Shown here in pieces: positions 28,502 through 37,005 of a stretch of DNA of 64,000 nt (position 1 is its first letter; every line of letters begins with the position of its first letter). Made by a program: the position numbers and the translations under genes. The notes beneath the pieces are model-generated. The model was not told where the DNA came from. It saw only the letters and a list, made by a program, of their open reading frames with translations, and did no database searches. The stretch is from Lachnospiraceae bacterium UBA1818. GTDB taxonomy: Bacteria > Bacillota > Clostridia > Lachnospirales > Lachnospiraceae. Location: contig CAJFQZ010000017.1 in the NCBI GenBank assembly GCA_904419285.1, forward strand, positions 27,292 to 91,291. The letters run 5' to 3'.

Positions 28502-29674
28502 TTACTGTTCTCTGCTGCGCAGACGCTGGATGAATCTGTCCACCCGGCCCAGCGCTTCCTTCAGCTCTTCCAGCGAATAAGCATAGGAAATCCTCAGATA
28601 GCCTTCACCGCACTCTCCGAACGCGCTGCCCGGAACTACCGCCACTTTTTCTTCCTGCAGAAGCTTTGTGGCAAACTCCTCCGACGTCATGCCGAATTCC
28701 CGTATGCTGGGAAATACATAAAATGCACCGTAGGGCTCGAAGCACTCCAGCCCCATACGCTTAAACTCATTCATGAGAAAACGCCTTCTCTGATTGTAGG
28801 ACCTGCGCATCTCCTGCACTTCATTCTCGCAGTTCCGCAGCCCTTCCACCGCCGCATACTGGCTTGTCGTAGGCGCACACATGATCGCGAACTGATGGAG
28901 CTTGATCATCTGTTCAATGATCTTTTCCGGACCGCAGCAGTATCCGAGGCGCCATCCTGTCATTGCAAATCCTTTGGAAAATCCGTTAATGACGATCGTC
29001 CTCTCACGCATCCCCGGAAGACTTGCGATGGAAACATGCTCCGTACCGTAGGTGAGTTCGGAATAAATCTCATCAGAAATCACATACAGGTCGTTCTCTT
29101 TTACAAACTCGGCGATGGGCTCAAGATCTTCCCTGGTCATGATAGACCCCGTCGGATTGTTCGGGAACGGCATGATGAGGACCTTCGTCTTCGGCGTCAT
29201 ATGCTCTTCAAGCTCTTCCACCGTCAGCTTGAATTCATTCTCATTCTTCAGCGGGATGATGACCGGAACGCCGTCCGCCATCACAGTGCAGGGCAGATAG
29301 GACACATAGCTCGGCTGCGGGAGCAGCACCTCGTCCCCCGGATTCAGCATGCAGCGGAGCCCGATATCGATCGCCTCACTCCCCCCGACTGTGACAAGCG
29401 TCTCCTTCTTGGGATCATAAGAGACGCCGATCTTTCTCTCCAGATATCTGCAGATCTCATTTCTCAGCTCCTGGAGCCCTGCGTTGGATGTGTAAAATGT
29501 CCTTCCCTTTTCAAGAGAGAAGATTCCTTCCTCACGGATCCGCCACGGCGTGTCAAAGTCCGGCTCTCCCACACCCAGGGAGATCGCATCCTTCATCTCA
29601 TTCGCCACATCGAAAAACCGGCGGATGCCTGACGGCTGGATATCAATGATCTTCTTTGATAATGGATTTCTCAT
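28502..29674 (-). CDS. PLP-dependent class I/II aminotransferase
   Basis: 390 residues, fold type I. Substrate-binding ISLGVGEPDFDTP near residue 33, MPFPNNPTG, YVISDEIYSELTYG and the PLP lysine in INGFSKGFAMTGWRLGYCCG. Closest in layout to PatA/aspartate-type aminotransferases of Bacillota. Its start overlaps the stop of the Lrp/AsnC gene by one base, so that regulator probably controls amino acid transamination here. Exact substrate not determinable. Confidence 0.92.
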   Translation of the reverse strand: MRNPLSKKIIDIQPSGIRRFFDVANEMKDAISLGVGEPDFDTPWRIREEGIFSLEKGRTFYTSNAGLQELRNEICRYLERKIGVSYDPKKETLVTVGGSEAIDIGLRCMLNPGDEVLLPQPSYVSYLPCTVMADGVPVIIPLKNENEFKLTVEELEEHMTPKTKVLIMPFPNNPTGSIMTREDLEPIAEFVKENDLYVISDEIYSELTYGTEHVSIASLPGMRERTIVINGFSKGFAMTGWRLGYCCGPEKIIEQMIKLHQFAIMCAPTTSQYAAVEGLRNCENEVQEMRRSYNQRRRFLMNEFKRMGLECFEPYGAFYVFPSIREFGMTSEEFATKLLQEEKVAVVPGSAFGECGEGYLRISYAYSLEELKEALGRVDRFIQRLRSREQ

Positions 29675-30183
29675 TACGGCATCACCAGCATCCTTTCCGA
29701 CTCTTTCTTCGGCACCATGATCGTGCCGTGGTCTTTGTATTTCTTAAGTATAAAATGAGTCGCCGTGCTTATGACCTCGTCGATCGGTGAGAGCTTCTCA
29801 GACACAAAACGGGAAACTTCCTTCAGTGTCCTTCCCTCAAGTGTGACGAGCAGATCATAGCTGCCCGAGATCAGATACACTGCATACACTTCCGGATAGT
29901 TGTAGATCCGCTCTGCAATCCTGTCAAACCCTCTGTCTCTCTGCGGTGTGACACGGACTTCGATCAGGGCAGTCACCATCTCCACACCGGTCTTGTCCCA
30001 GTCGATCAGCGTGTGATAGCCGCAGATGATCTTCTCCTTCTCCATCTCAGCCATCTCGTTGGCAACATCAGTCTCCTCCACGCCCAGCAGCACCGCAAGT
30101 TCTCCCAGTTCTACACGGCTGTGTTTCTCGATATATTTCAGGATCTCCAGCCGCAGAGCTTCCTTTTTCTCATTTATTTCCAT
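29674..30183 (-). CDS. Lrp/AsnC-family transcriptional regulator
   Basis: 169 residues: N-terminal winged helix (YIEKHSRVELGELAVLLGVE) and C-terminal RAM ligand-binding domain (EVYAVYLISGSYDLLVTLEG). Such regulators sense amino acids as octamers. Directly upstream of, and translationally coupled to, the aminotransferase. Confidence 0.9.
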   Translation of the reverse strand: MEINEKKEALRLEILKYIEKHSRVELGELAVLLGVEETDVANEMAEMEKEKIICGYHTLIDWDKTGVEMVTALIEVRVTPQRDRGFDRIAERIYNYPEVYAVYLISGSYDLLVTLEGRTLKEVSRFVSEKLSPIDEVISTATHFILKKYKDHGTIMVPKKESERMLVMP

Positions 30184-30249
30184 CTTCGATTACCTCCTGT
30201 CGAATCAAACTGAAGCAGCGCGTCTCTCCGCCTCTGCTTTCTGTCTCTT

Positions 30250-31284
30250 TTATCTCCGAGCCGGACGCATCCCCTGCCACCGCATCAGTTCATCCGGTGC
30301 GGGACGGTCCAGATATCTTACCTCTTCTCCGCTTGTGATCACCCGCGCATTCTGCGCTCTGGCAACCCCAAGCCTTCCGGCTCGTGCGCCGGCCTCCTTC
30401 AGGACTGCGATCACTTCCTCCGCATGGTCTGCCGCGAGCAGGAAACTGCCCGCCGAAGTCATCTGATAAGGATTCAGATGAAAGAATTCGCAGATCTCAA
30501 CCGTCTCCTGCCGGAGCGTCATAAGCCCCAGATCGGACTCGAGACCGATCTGCGCGTGTTCTGCCAGATCCCACAGCGCCGCCAGGATCCCTCCGCTTCC
30601 GATCTGACGGACCGCAGTGACGCACCGCCGGTCTGTGCCCTCTCCGTCCGAGCGTTTAAGCTCCAGCGCCTTTGCAAGCGCCTGCGGCAGGACAAGTTCC
30701 CGGTTCATCGCCTCCGCCTCTGCAAGGAAGGCGGGCACAAATCTCGTCCTCAGCTCATCCCCTGCCTCATCCAGGATTCTGAGCGTTCCTTCCAGGCCGG
30801 TACATCCGCAGAGCAGGATCTCCTGTCCCGGATAGATCCGTTCTTCCGTCATGCTTTCCGCGCTGCCCGCCGCCGTGGCCAGGACAGTATTCCTGCACAC
30901 TCCATGAGAGACTTTCCCCTGGATGCAGGACGCCGCCAGATTCATCTCATCACAGGCTGTCCGGATCCCCGCCGCAAGTTCTCTGAGCGTCTCTTCTTCT
31001 GAGCCCGGAGGGAGCTGGATCTGAGCCGATATGGCAGACGGGACTGCGCCGGCAGCAGCCACATTTCCCGCAGCTTCAAGCACGGCATAGTATCCGATAC
31101 GCCCGGAACTGCCTTCCTTCACGGAATCCGCCCACACCGCATATCCGCCGGCGGGCATCGCAAGAGAACTGTATCTTCCTTCGCGGGTCAGATCCGACAC
31201 GCCGTCCCGCTTCTGATCATGAAATTGTTTTCCCACGGACCGTCTCCATACGGTCTGGGACAGATTTCCCGGTTTCATTGCCAT
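30250..31284 (-). CDS. AIR synthase-related (HypE/PurM-like) protein
   Basis: 344 residues. An N-terminal ATP-binding half (VWADSVKEGSSGRIGYYAVL, AAGNVAAAGAVPSAISAQI) and a C-terminal half with RQIGSGGILAALWDLAEHAQ and GLESDLGL match the AIR synthase C-terminal family that includes HypE, SelD and PurM. No cofactor-maturation neighbours are present, so the substrate is open. Member of the radical SAM - Lrp - aminotransferase run. Confidence 0.82.
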   Translation of the reverse strand: MAMKPGNLSQTVWRRSVGKQFHDQKRDGVSDLTREGRYSSLAMPAGGYAVWADSVKEGSSGRIGYYAVLEAAGNVAAAGAVPSAISAQIQLPPGSEEETLRELAAGIRTACDEMNLAASCIQGKVSHGVCRNTVLATAAGSAESMTEERIYPGQEILLCGCTGLEGTLRILDEAGDELRTRFVPAFLAEAEAMNRELVLPQALAKALELKRSDGEGTDRRCVTAVRQIGSGGILAALWDLAEHAQIGLESDLGLMTLRQETVEICEFFHLNPYQMTSAGSFLLAADHAEEVIAVLKEAGARAGRLGVARAQNARVITSGEEVRYLDRPAPDELMRWQGMRPARR

Positions 31285-31339
31285 TTTCCAGATTTCCTTT
31301 CCTCATCTCTCACCGCTTCCCATTCCCGCAGCAGCCGCC

Positions 31340-31441
31340 TTAGACCAGATACGGGATCACCATCGTCGCGACCATAGCGACAATAAGGACAAGGATCAGG
31401 GCTGAAACGATTCTTCTTACCTTCTTATCATAGAAATTCAT
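31340..31441 (-). CDS. 33-residue single-span membrane protein
   Basis: A short open frame, MNFYDKKVRRIVSALILVLI then a hydrophobic stretch ending IPYLV: basic N-terminus and one membrane helix. The ATG at 31441 lies 4 bases after the radical SAM gene stop and has AAGGAAAG upstream inside that gene, so translational coupling is likely. It fills the only gap between two clear genes. I recall similar short proteins in Lachnospiraceae but no function. Confidence 0.7.
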   Translation of the reverse strand: MNFYDKKVRRIVSALILVLIVAMVATMVIPYLV

Positions 31442-31445
31442 ATTT

Positions 31446-33164
31446 TCACTTTCCTTCTTTCTCACAGTCCTCCGGCGTGATACAGAACACTGCGGCATCC
31501 CCGGTCAGGGGGCTTCTGTTCCTGTAGTCAAACAGCAGGAGCTTCCCGCCGATTCTCTCCAGATGCGTCATCTTGCGCATCTGCCGGCTGTCGTATGCCT
31601 CATAGCCCTTCAGGAACCTGTGCTCTTGAGCCTCTCTCTTATAGAAGTCCGCCGCTTCCTGTTTTTCCACAGCGCTTTCTCCCAGAAATGCCGGACGGTT
31701 TTTCACATTATCTCTCAAATACAGGTCCAATGTCAACCACTGACGGTATTCTTCCGGATTTTTCACGCCGCTCCCGCATAGAAAGCGGTAAAGGATCTCA
31801 TATCTTGCGATCCTGGAATGATTCATCCCGTACAGGCCGTTCTTCTCATAATATGCGCCGAGCGCCTCATACATGGCAAAGGCGGAAGGGAAATGTCCCT
31901 CCAGCCTGCGCAGCGTATTCGCAAACTGTGCGCTGTTGTAGTAGACCTCCACCATTTCTTCCACTTTTTTCAAACGGATGATCTCTCCGTAAGACAGCCA
32001 GCGGGTGGAGAGCACCTCATAGGGCGCCCGGTCCTGATAAAGGATCCCGTACTCTTCCGCCTTCTCATGCATGAGAGATCCCTTGAGCACTTTCAGGAAA
32101 CCGAGCTGAAGCTGCTCCGGCCGCATGCCGTAGACTTCGTTGAAGGACCTTTCAAAACTTTCAATATTTTCATGGGGAAGCCCGGCGATCAGGTCAAGAT
32201 GCTGATGCACGTTTCCCGCCTCCCTGATGCGCGCTGTATTGCTCCGCACTTTGTCAAGATCCATCCGCCTGCAGATCTCCCGGATCGTCCGGGGATTGAC
32301 AGACTGGACGCCGATCTCAAGCTGGATCAGCCCCGGGCGCATGCTGTTGATCAGACGGAGCTCTTCCTCGTTCAGCAGATCCGCCGCGATCTCAAAATGA
32401 AAGTTCGTCTTTCCCCTGTCGTGCTCCCTGATATACTCCCATACCGCCATCGCATGGTCGTGACGGCAGTTGAAGGTCCGGTCTACGAACTTCACCTGAG
32501 GGACCTCATGATCGATGAAGAACTGCAGTTCCTTTTTCACAAGTCCTATGTCGCGGAACCGCAGGCATTTATCGACAGAGGACAGGCAGTAGCTGCAGGA
32601 AAACGGACAGCCCCGGCTTGATTCATAATAGATGATCCGGTTCCGGAAGTTTTCAAGCTTCTCATAGACAAACGGGATGCCGCTGAGATCCATGGCCGGA
32701 CGGCTCTCATTCCTTACGACCGTCCCGTCCCTGTCCCTGAAGACAATCCCCCTGATGCCGCGCAGTTCCTTTCCTTCTTCATGAAAATATTCCGCCAGTT
32801 CCCGGAAGGTCTCTTCTCCTTCTCCGCACATAATGCCGCTGACCATGGGATACCTGCCAAGCATTGCCGGGGCATCATAGGACACCTCAGGACCGCCGAG
32901 CCAGATCTCCGTATCCGGCAGTATCTTGGGAAGCTCTGCGATGATCTGCTCCACATACTGGATATTCCACAGATAACAGGAAAAACAGACAACATCCGGT
33001 CCGGCTTCATACAGATCCATAAGGATATCGTCCAGCGGTTGATTTATTGTATACTCCCGGATATTTATTTCTTCCTCATACCGGGGGACAAAAGCCTTCA
33101 GACTGTATACGGCAAGGTTAGAATGTATGTATTTTGCGTTGATCGCGGTAAGGATGATGTTCAT
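31446..33164 (-). CDS. B12-binding / radical SAM protein (DUF4080-like)
   Basis: 572 residues: N-terminal cobalamin-binding Rossmann-like domain (residues about 1-140; WLGGPEVSYDAPAML), radical SAM core with the cluster motif CPFSCSYC in YYESSRGCPFSCSYCLSSVD, EIAADLLNEEEL and QLEIGVQSVNP, and a C-terminal DUF4080-like region. Substrate unknown; the B12 domain lacks an obvious DxHxxG, so base-off cobalamin binding is not certain. First gene of the run to trmL. Its promoter lies beside the palindrome at 33194-33242. Confidence 0.88.
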   Translation of the reverse strand: MNIILTAINAKYIHSNLAVYSLKAFVPRYEEEINIREYTINQPLDDILMDLYEAGPDVVCFSCYLWNIQYVEQIIAELPKILPDTEIWLGGPEVSYDAPAMLGRYPMVSGIMCGEGEETFRELAEYFHEEGKELRGIRGIVFRDRDGTVVRNESRPAMDLSGIPFVYEKLENFRNRIIYYESSRGCPFSCSYCLSSVDKCLRFRDIGLVKKELQFFIDHEVPQVKFVDRTFNCRHDHAMAVWEYIREHDRGKTNFHFEIAADLLNEEELRLINSMRPGLIQLEIGVQSVNPRTIREICRRMDLDKVRSNTARIREAGNVHQHLDLIAGLPHENIESFERSFNEVYGMRPEQLQLGFLKVLKGSLMHEKAEEYGILYQDRAPYEVLSTRWLSYGEIIRLKKVEEMVEVYYNSAQFANTLRRLEGHFPSAFAMYEALGAYYEKNGLYGMNHSRIARYEILYRFLCGSGVKNPEEYRQWLTLDLYLRDNVKNRPAFLGESAVEKQEAADFYKREAQEHRFLKGYEAYDSRQMRKMTHLERIGGKLLLFDYRNRSPLTGDAAVFCITPEDCEKEGK

Positions 33165-33193
33165 TTCGATTTCACTCCGTTGGTTGATCTATT

Positions 33194-33242
33194 TTCAATT
33201 GGGGACGTAGTGAAATTGAATTTCACTACGTCCCCAATTGAA
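33194..33242. repeat. 49-bp perfect palindrome
   Basis: Arms of 24 bases (TTCAATTGGGGACGTAGTGA plus AATT at 33194-33217, complement at 33219-33242) around a single central base. The GGGGAC core recalls the GGGAC repeats at 19565-19694. It lies in the 5' untranslated region of the radical SAM gene. Confidence 0.93.
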
Positions 33243-33243
33243 G

Positions 33244-33272
33244 ATTTTACTATATTTCCGGATTTAAGTAAA
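33244..33272 (-). promoter_or_regulatory. Possible promoter of the radical SAM operon
   Basis: Minus-strand TTTACT (33267-33272), 17-base spacer, TAAAAT (33244-33249). Transcription would start within the 49-bp palindrome, placing that hairpin at the very 5' end of the mRNA. Confidence 0.5.
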
Positions 33273-33277
33273 GTATG

Positions 33278-33352
33278 GTAACAGTTCAGCCATAAGGGAA
33301 GCAGCCGCAGGAGCACGTGCGGCTTTCCGAATGGCGGGGCCTGAACTGTTAC
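33278..33352. repeat. 75-bp imperfect hairpin element with 12-bp terminal arms
   Basis: GTAACAGTTCAG (33278-33289) and its complement (33341-33352) flank inner pairing segments (CCAT/ATGG, GGAA/TTCC, AGCCGCA/TGCGGCT). Sixteen bases of its left side (CAGTTCAGCCATAAGG) recur at about 16609-16624 beside the AI-2E family gene. Confidence 0.75.
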
Positions 33353-33388
33353 AATATAAATATATACGCCAAAGTGCCGGCTCAGCCA

Positions 33389-33417
33389 TTGACATTTAGG
33401 CAAAAACCATGTAAAAT
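33389..33417 (+). promoter_or_regulatory. Promoter of the SRP RNA gene
   Basis: TTGACA (33389-33394), 17-base spacer, TAAAAT (33412-33417); the RNA start is predicted 7-8 bases later. Confidence 0.88.
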
Positions 33418-33424
33418 TAAGACT

Positions 33425-33653
33425 CGTGCAGCCGGGGTGTTAGCGGTACCTTGTACCTGCAATCCGCTATAGCAGGGGTGATATTGCGCGGAGGGCGACT
33501 GATGTCTGGGTCTCACGCGACGGGAATCTGTGAACCGTGTCAGGTCGGGAACGGAGCAGCACTAAGCAGAACCTCTCGGGTGCCGTGAGGGTGCCTGGGC
33601 TGAGTTAACTGCCGGGGTAACGTCTGATAGCCAAGTTCGAAGCGCAATGCACG
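33425..33653 (+). ncRNA. ffs: Signal recognition particle RNA, large (Alu-containing) type
   Basis: About 229 bases. The domain IV core GTGTCAGGTCGGGAACGGAG followed by CAGC is the Ffh-binding loop; the 5' part (GGGGTGTTAGCGGTACC, TGTACCTGCAATCCGC) resembles the Alu domain of Bacillus/Clostridium SRP RNAs, and GGGCTGAGTTAACT is also shared. Ends CGTGCA and TGCACG pair. With Ffh it targets nascent membrane proteins to the translocon. Ends are set by the pairing and are accurate to a few bases. Confidence 0.93.
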
Positions 33654-33670
33654 TAAAAAAAGCTGATTTT

Positions 33671-33704
33671 AACGCAGCCGTCACATTTCTGTGGCGGCTG
33701 CGTT
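33671..33704. terminator. Terminator between SRP RNA and tadA
   Basis: Stem AACGCAGCCGTCACA (33671-33685) with TGTGGCGGCTGCGTT (33690-33704), one G-T pair, then TTCCTTTTCTT on the plus strand. It ends the SRP RNA and overlaps the last codons of the converging tadA. Confidence 0.85.
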
Positions 33705-34220
33705 TTCCTTTTCTTCTCTGGATTTTTCTTTCTCCCTCTTCTTCCTCTCCCGCAGTTCCCTGAAAAACTGCTTCATCATCCCGCTGCACTCTTCCTCCAG
33801 CACACCGGTCTCAATCTCCGCCTGGTGATTGAAGCGTTCCACCTGAAGCAGGTTCAGCACAGACCCGGCACATCCCGCCTTCGGGTTCATGCAGCCGATC
33901 ACCACCCGGGGGATCCGCGACTGTACGATCGCCCCGGCGCACATCTGGCACGGCTCCAGCGTCACATACAGAGTACACTCCTCCAGACGCCAGTCACCCA
34001 GCTTCCGGCTCGCTTTCCGGATCGCCGTGATCTCCGCATGGGCGAGGGGACTCTTATCTGTATTCCTGCGGTTATACCCCCTTGCGATGATCTTCCCTTC
34101 ATGGACGATCACGCAGCCGATGGGCGTCTCATCCAGCTTATACGCTTTCTTTGCCTGGCGGAGAGCCTCCTTCATAAATTTTATATCTGTCTGTTCTATA
34201 TTCTGAATGATCTCTTTCAT
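33681..34220 (-). CDS. tadA: tRNA-specific adenosine deaminase TadA
   Basis: 179 residues. Zinc and catalytic motifs are intact: LAHAEITAIRKA (HAE) and TLEPCQMCAGAIVQSRIP (PCxxC). It deaminates A34 to inosine in tRNA-Arg(ACG). The C-terminal 25 residues are an unusual Lys/Glu/Arg-rich tail beyond the normal family end. Next to SRP RNA, a pairing also common in Bacillota. Confidence 0.96.
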   Translation of the reverse strand: MKEIIQNIEQTDIKFMKEALRQAKKAYKLDETPIGCVIVHEGKIIARGYNRRNTDKSPLAHAEITAIRKASRKLGDWRLEECTLYVTLEPCQMCAGAIVQSRIPRVVIGCMNPKAGCAGSVLNLLQVERFNHQAEIETGVLEEECSGMMKQFFRELRERKKREKEKSREEKENAAATEM

Positions 34221-34325
34221 CTGTCCTAATCTCCGTTACCGCGGACATTAACATCCCTCCCCGGTTCTTTTTCTCCTATTTGCTGAATAGACTAGACTCA
34301 AAAGAGACAAGACCAGAGGTATACT

Positions 34326-35522
34326 ATGAATCCCGGTATTTGTTATGTATATGAATATGACAATAATCAGCGCAAAAGAAATGCGGGCTTTCTGAAAATC
34401 GTCCGCCACTATCAGTCCTGCATCCTTCAGATCCACGTCCGCGGGCTCCCACTGGGAAACGGGACCACCCTGGAGCTCTGCGCATTCTACCTCAGCGGCA
34501 GGAATATGGTCGGCGCCACCGTTGCATCCCTGACCTGCTTCAGCCGATCCATATCCGTGCGGCTCCCCGTATCCGAATCCCATTTTCCAGAGCATCGCCC
34601 GCTCTCTGAGATTGACGGCTTTCTGATCCGTCTTCCAGGCAGCAGAGACACTGTCTTCTGGGCAGCCTCCGAAAAGGACTTGAATATGAATCCTGCGCAC
34701 ATGATCCTTCCCGGGGACCAAAAAACAGAATCTCCTGTGCAGGAGGTCCCGCCTGCTGCAAAATCAACGAAGCTGCAGGAAAACTCCCCGACGTCGGGAA
34801 CCGCTTTCCCGCCAGCCGGCGCGCCTGCGCCTGAAGCTTCTCATTTTCCGGAGAATACTCCCACCGAAGAAGACCATAGTTCACAGGAAGCCTCCCTCCC
34901 GCAGGAAGAAAATCTCCCACAAGAAAACACGCTCCCGCGCGAAGAAGCTCTCCCACAGGAAAACACGCTCCCACACGAAGAAGATCTCCCACAGGAAAGC
35001 GCTCTCCCCCACGAAGAAGATCTTTCCCCGGAAAATCCCCGCTCACCGGAGCCTGCCTCTCCTGCCGAAGCGCCCCTCCCGCACGAGACACCTGATGCCC
35101 CCGGACCAAAAGCCGATCAGACAACCGGTAAGCCGGAAGAGAGCGCCAGCCCTATGCAGGCCGCAGAGCAGGACAGCCGGATTCCTGAACAGAACCCGCA
35201 CTCCCCCTCCGCCAGAAAGATCCAGCGTTCCGACATCTCGAAGCTTCCCCGGCGTTTCTGGTTCCTGGCCAACAACAGCTTTCTCCTTCATGGCTGTCAC
35301 AACTATAACCACCTTCTCCTGGTAGAAGAAGACGGCCATGTATGGCTGGGTGTCCCCGGCATCTATGACGTGCGCGAAGCTCGGGCTGCGGACCTCTTCG
35401 GCTTTCCCCAGTTCACCCGTTCCTACGCGCCGCTTCTGGGGCTTTCCGAAGACGAGCGGAACGACGAAGCCGATTTCGGTCACTGGTGCCGCTATCTTGA
35501 TTCCGACGGATCCTCTAAATGA
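34326..35522 (+). CDS. DUF6128-like protein with hexapeptide repeats
   Basis: 398 residues. N-terminal domain (MNPGICYVYEYDNNQRKRNA, about 1-130) and C-terminal domain (RRFWFLANNSFLLHGCHNYN, LGVPGIYDVREARAADLFGF) resemble a Lachnospiraceae family I recall as DUF6128; function unknown. Between them is a Pro/Glu-rich disordered linker of about 180 residues with eight LPxEx-type hexapeptides. No signal peptide. Its 3' end overlaps the converging HD-domain gene by 8 bases. AGAGGT precedes the ATG. Confidence 0.8.
   Translation: MNPGICYVYEYDNNQRKRNAGFLKIVRHYQSCILQIHVRGLPLGNGTTLELCAFYLSGRNMVGATVASLTCFSRSISVRLPVSESHFPEHRPLSEIDGFLIRLPGSRDTVFWAASEKDLNMNPAHMILPGDQKTESPVQEVPPAAKSTKLQENSPTSGTAFPPAGAPAPEASHFPENTPTEEDHSSQEASLPQEENLPQENTLPREEALPQENTLPHEEDLPQESALPHEEDLSPENPRSPEPASPAEAPLPHETPDAPGPKADQTTGKPEESASPMQAAEQDSRIPEQNPHSPSARKIQRSDISKLPRRFWFLANNSFLLHGCHNYNHLLLVEEDGHVWLGVPGIYDVREARAADLFGFPQFTRSYAPLLGLSEDERNDEADFGHWCRYLDSDGSSK
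34896..35039 (+). repeat. Eight 18-bp coding repeats (hexapeptide LPQExx/LPHEED)
   Basis: In-frame units beginning CTCCCACAGGAA or CTCCCACACGAA, at 18-base intervals: LPQEEN, LPQENT, LPREEA, LPQENT, LPHEED, LPQESA, LPHEED, LSPENP. Units five to seven form a 36-bp higher-order pair. Copy number is likely to vary by slippage. Confidence 0.85.
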
Positions 35523-36930
35523 TCCCGTTCATCTCCTGATACAGACGCTTCGCATAGCTGTCTGTCATCCCGCACACATAGTCTGTCACGAGAAGCAGGC
35601 GGAGATACAGCTTTTCCGCCTCGCTTTTCCCCTCTGACTGGAGCCGGTATGCGTTCTTGTAGTTGTCAGAGATCAGGGCGACGACGCGGCTGTCTACAGA
35701 GTCCTGATTTTCTCTTGTATCATAGTTCAGCACAGCCCGTACCAGCCGGTCCATGAGAAAGTTCAGGATCGTGGACTCGGTCAGTTCCATCTTATAGATG
35801 GCGCGGGTGGAAAATACACGGCGGTCCGCCATATCTCCCAGAAGATCCATAAGCAGAGCGCCTGGGGTCCCGCAGAACAGATCGTGCCTGAAGCATCCCT
35901 CCATGATCGCATCATAATTCGACGCGAAACCATAAGTCGCGCAGCCGATCAGAAATCCCTGGGCGCTCACGATCCAGTTTTTCACTGCATAGGATTCCGG
36001 ACTGTCCACACATTTTTTCTGTCCCCGCTCATAGAGCTGATGCAGCTTTTCCAGAGGGCGGAAGGACGAGCCTTCATAATTTTTCTCCAGTCCCTCCAGC
36101 TCCTGCTCCAGCGTATGATATGTGATAAATCCTTTCACAAAAGCATCCTCAATGTCCGCCGTCTTATAGGCAAGATCGTCCGCTGCCTCAAGGATAAAGG
36201 TAAGCGGATGTCTCCGGTTTCCCGTCCCGGTCGCAGCTGTTATTTTCTCGAATATCTCCCGGTCAGCATAGTAGTAGCCCATCTTTTTCTCCCGGATATC
36301 CCCGCTGTGCGGGTCGATCCCGGTAGACGGCACAGGATATTTAATGATCGTGTTGAGCAGCGCATAGGTCAGGTTCATCCCGTGTTCATCCACAAGATAA
36401 TGAAGCCTTGTCACCAGCCTGAGCGCCTGGGCATTCCCCTCAAAATGATAGAAATCCTGCTTCATCTGTTCGCTGAGCATGTCTTCCACAGGCCTTTCTC
36501 GAAAGGTAAGCCTCGGAAGGTTCAGCCGAAACCACTCCCGGATCGCCAGCTCACCGAAATGCCCGAAGGGCGGGTTCCCGATATCATGGATCAGTCCCGC
36601 GCACTCCAGGATATGCGAGATATCCTCCCGCATCCGGGGAGTAAACCCGGAATTTTTCCGGTGCTCCAGAATATTCTCCCCGATATTCTGTCCCAGCGAT
36701 TTTCCCAGCGAAGCCACCTCCAGTGAATGGGTCAGCCTTGTCCGGATAAAATCACTCTTATCAAGAGGGAACACCTGTGTCTTATCCTGCAGACGCCGGA
36801 ACGAGGCGCTGCCGATGATCCTGTGATAATCCTTTTCAAACTCGCTTCTCAGATCCGCAGAGCGCCTGCCCCATGCGTTTCCCCGCTCCCGCTCTTCCGA
36901 GAGGAGCCTGTTCCACTCCATTCTTTCCAT
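35515..36930 (-). CDS. dgt: dGTPase-like HD-domain triphosphohydrolase
   Basis: About 471 residues. HD motif: RTRLTHSLEVASLGKSLGQN, then CAGLIHDIGNPPFGHFGELA, and DDLAYKTADIEDAF later, as in deoxyguanosinetriphosphate triphosphohydrolases, which split dNTPs to nucleoside and triphosphate. Start: an ATG at 36930 has AGGAG about 10 bases upstream; the frame to 36993 reaches into the terminator of the next gene and is rejected. Exact dNTP preference is unknown. Confidence 0.92.
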   Translation of the reverse strand: MERMEWNRLLSEERERGNAWGRRSADLRSEFEKDYHRIIGSASFRRLQDKTQVFPLDKSDFIRTRLTHSLEVASLGKSLGQNIGENILEHRKNSGFTPRMREDISHILECAGLIHDIGNPPFGHFGELAIREWFRLNLPRLTFRERPVEDMLSEQMKQDFYHFEGNAQALRLVTRLHYLVDEHGMNLTYALLNTIIKYPVPSTGIDPHSGDIREKKMGYYYADREIFEKITAATGTGNRRHPLTFILEAADDLAYKTADIEDAFVKGFITYHTLEQELEGLEKNYEGSSFRPLEKLHQLYERGQKKCVDSPESYAVKNWIVSAQGFLIGCATYGFASNYDAIMEGCFRHDLFCGTPGALLMDLLGDMADRRVFSTRAIYKMELTESTILNFLMDRLVRAVLNYDTRENQDSVDSRVVALISDNYKNAYRLQSEGKSEAEKLYLRLLLVTDYVCGMTDSYAKRLYQEMNGII

Positions 36931-36949
36931 CCGCACTTTTCTCCTGTTA

Positions 36950-36995
36950 AAAAAATACATCGGTGCGCCGGAGATACGAGTTCTCCAGCACACCG
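36950..36995 (-). terminator. Terminator after the low-complexity HTH gene
   Basis: Minus-strand hairpin CGGTGTGCTGGAGAA / TCCGGCGCACCG (36961-36995) followed by ATGTATTTTTTT, starting 11 bases past the stop. Confidence 0.85.
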
Positions 36996-37005
36996 ATACG
37001 CCTGA

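Noticed and set aside
34896..35039. CRISPR-like array in the 18-bp repeats
   Set aside because: Units are adjacent with no spacers, and they are in frame within a coding region.
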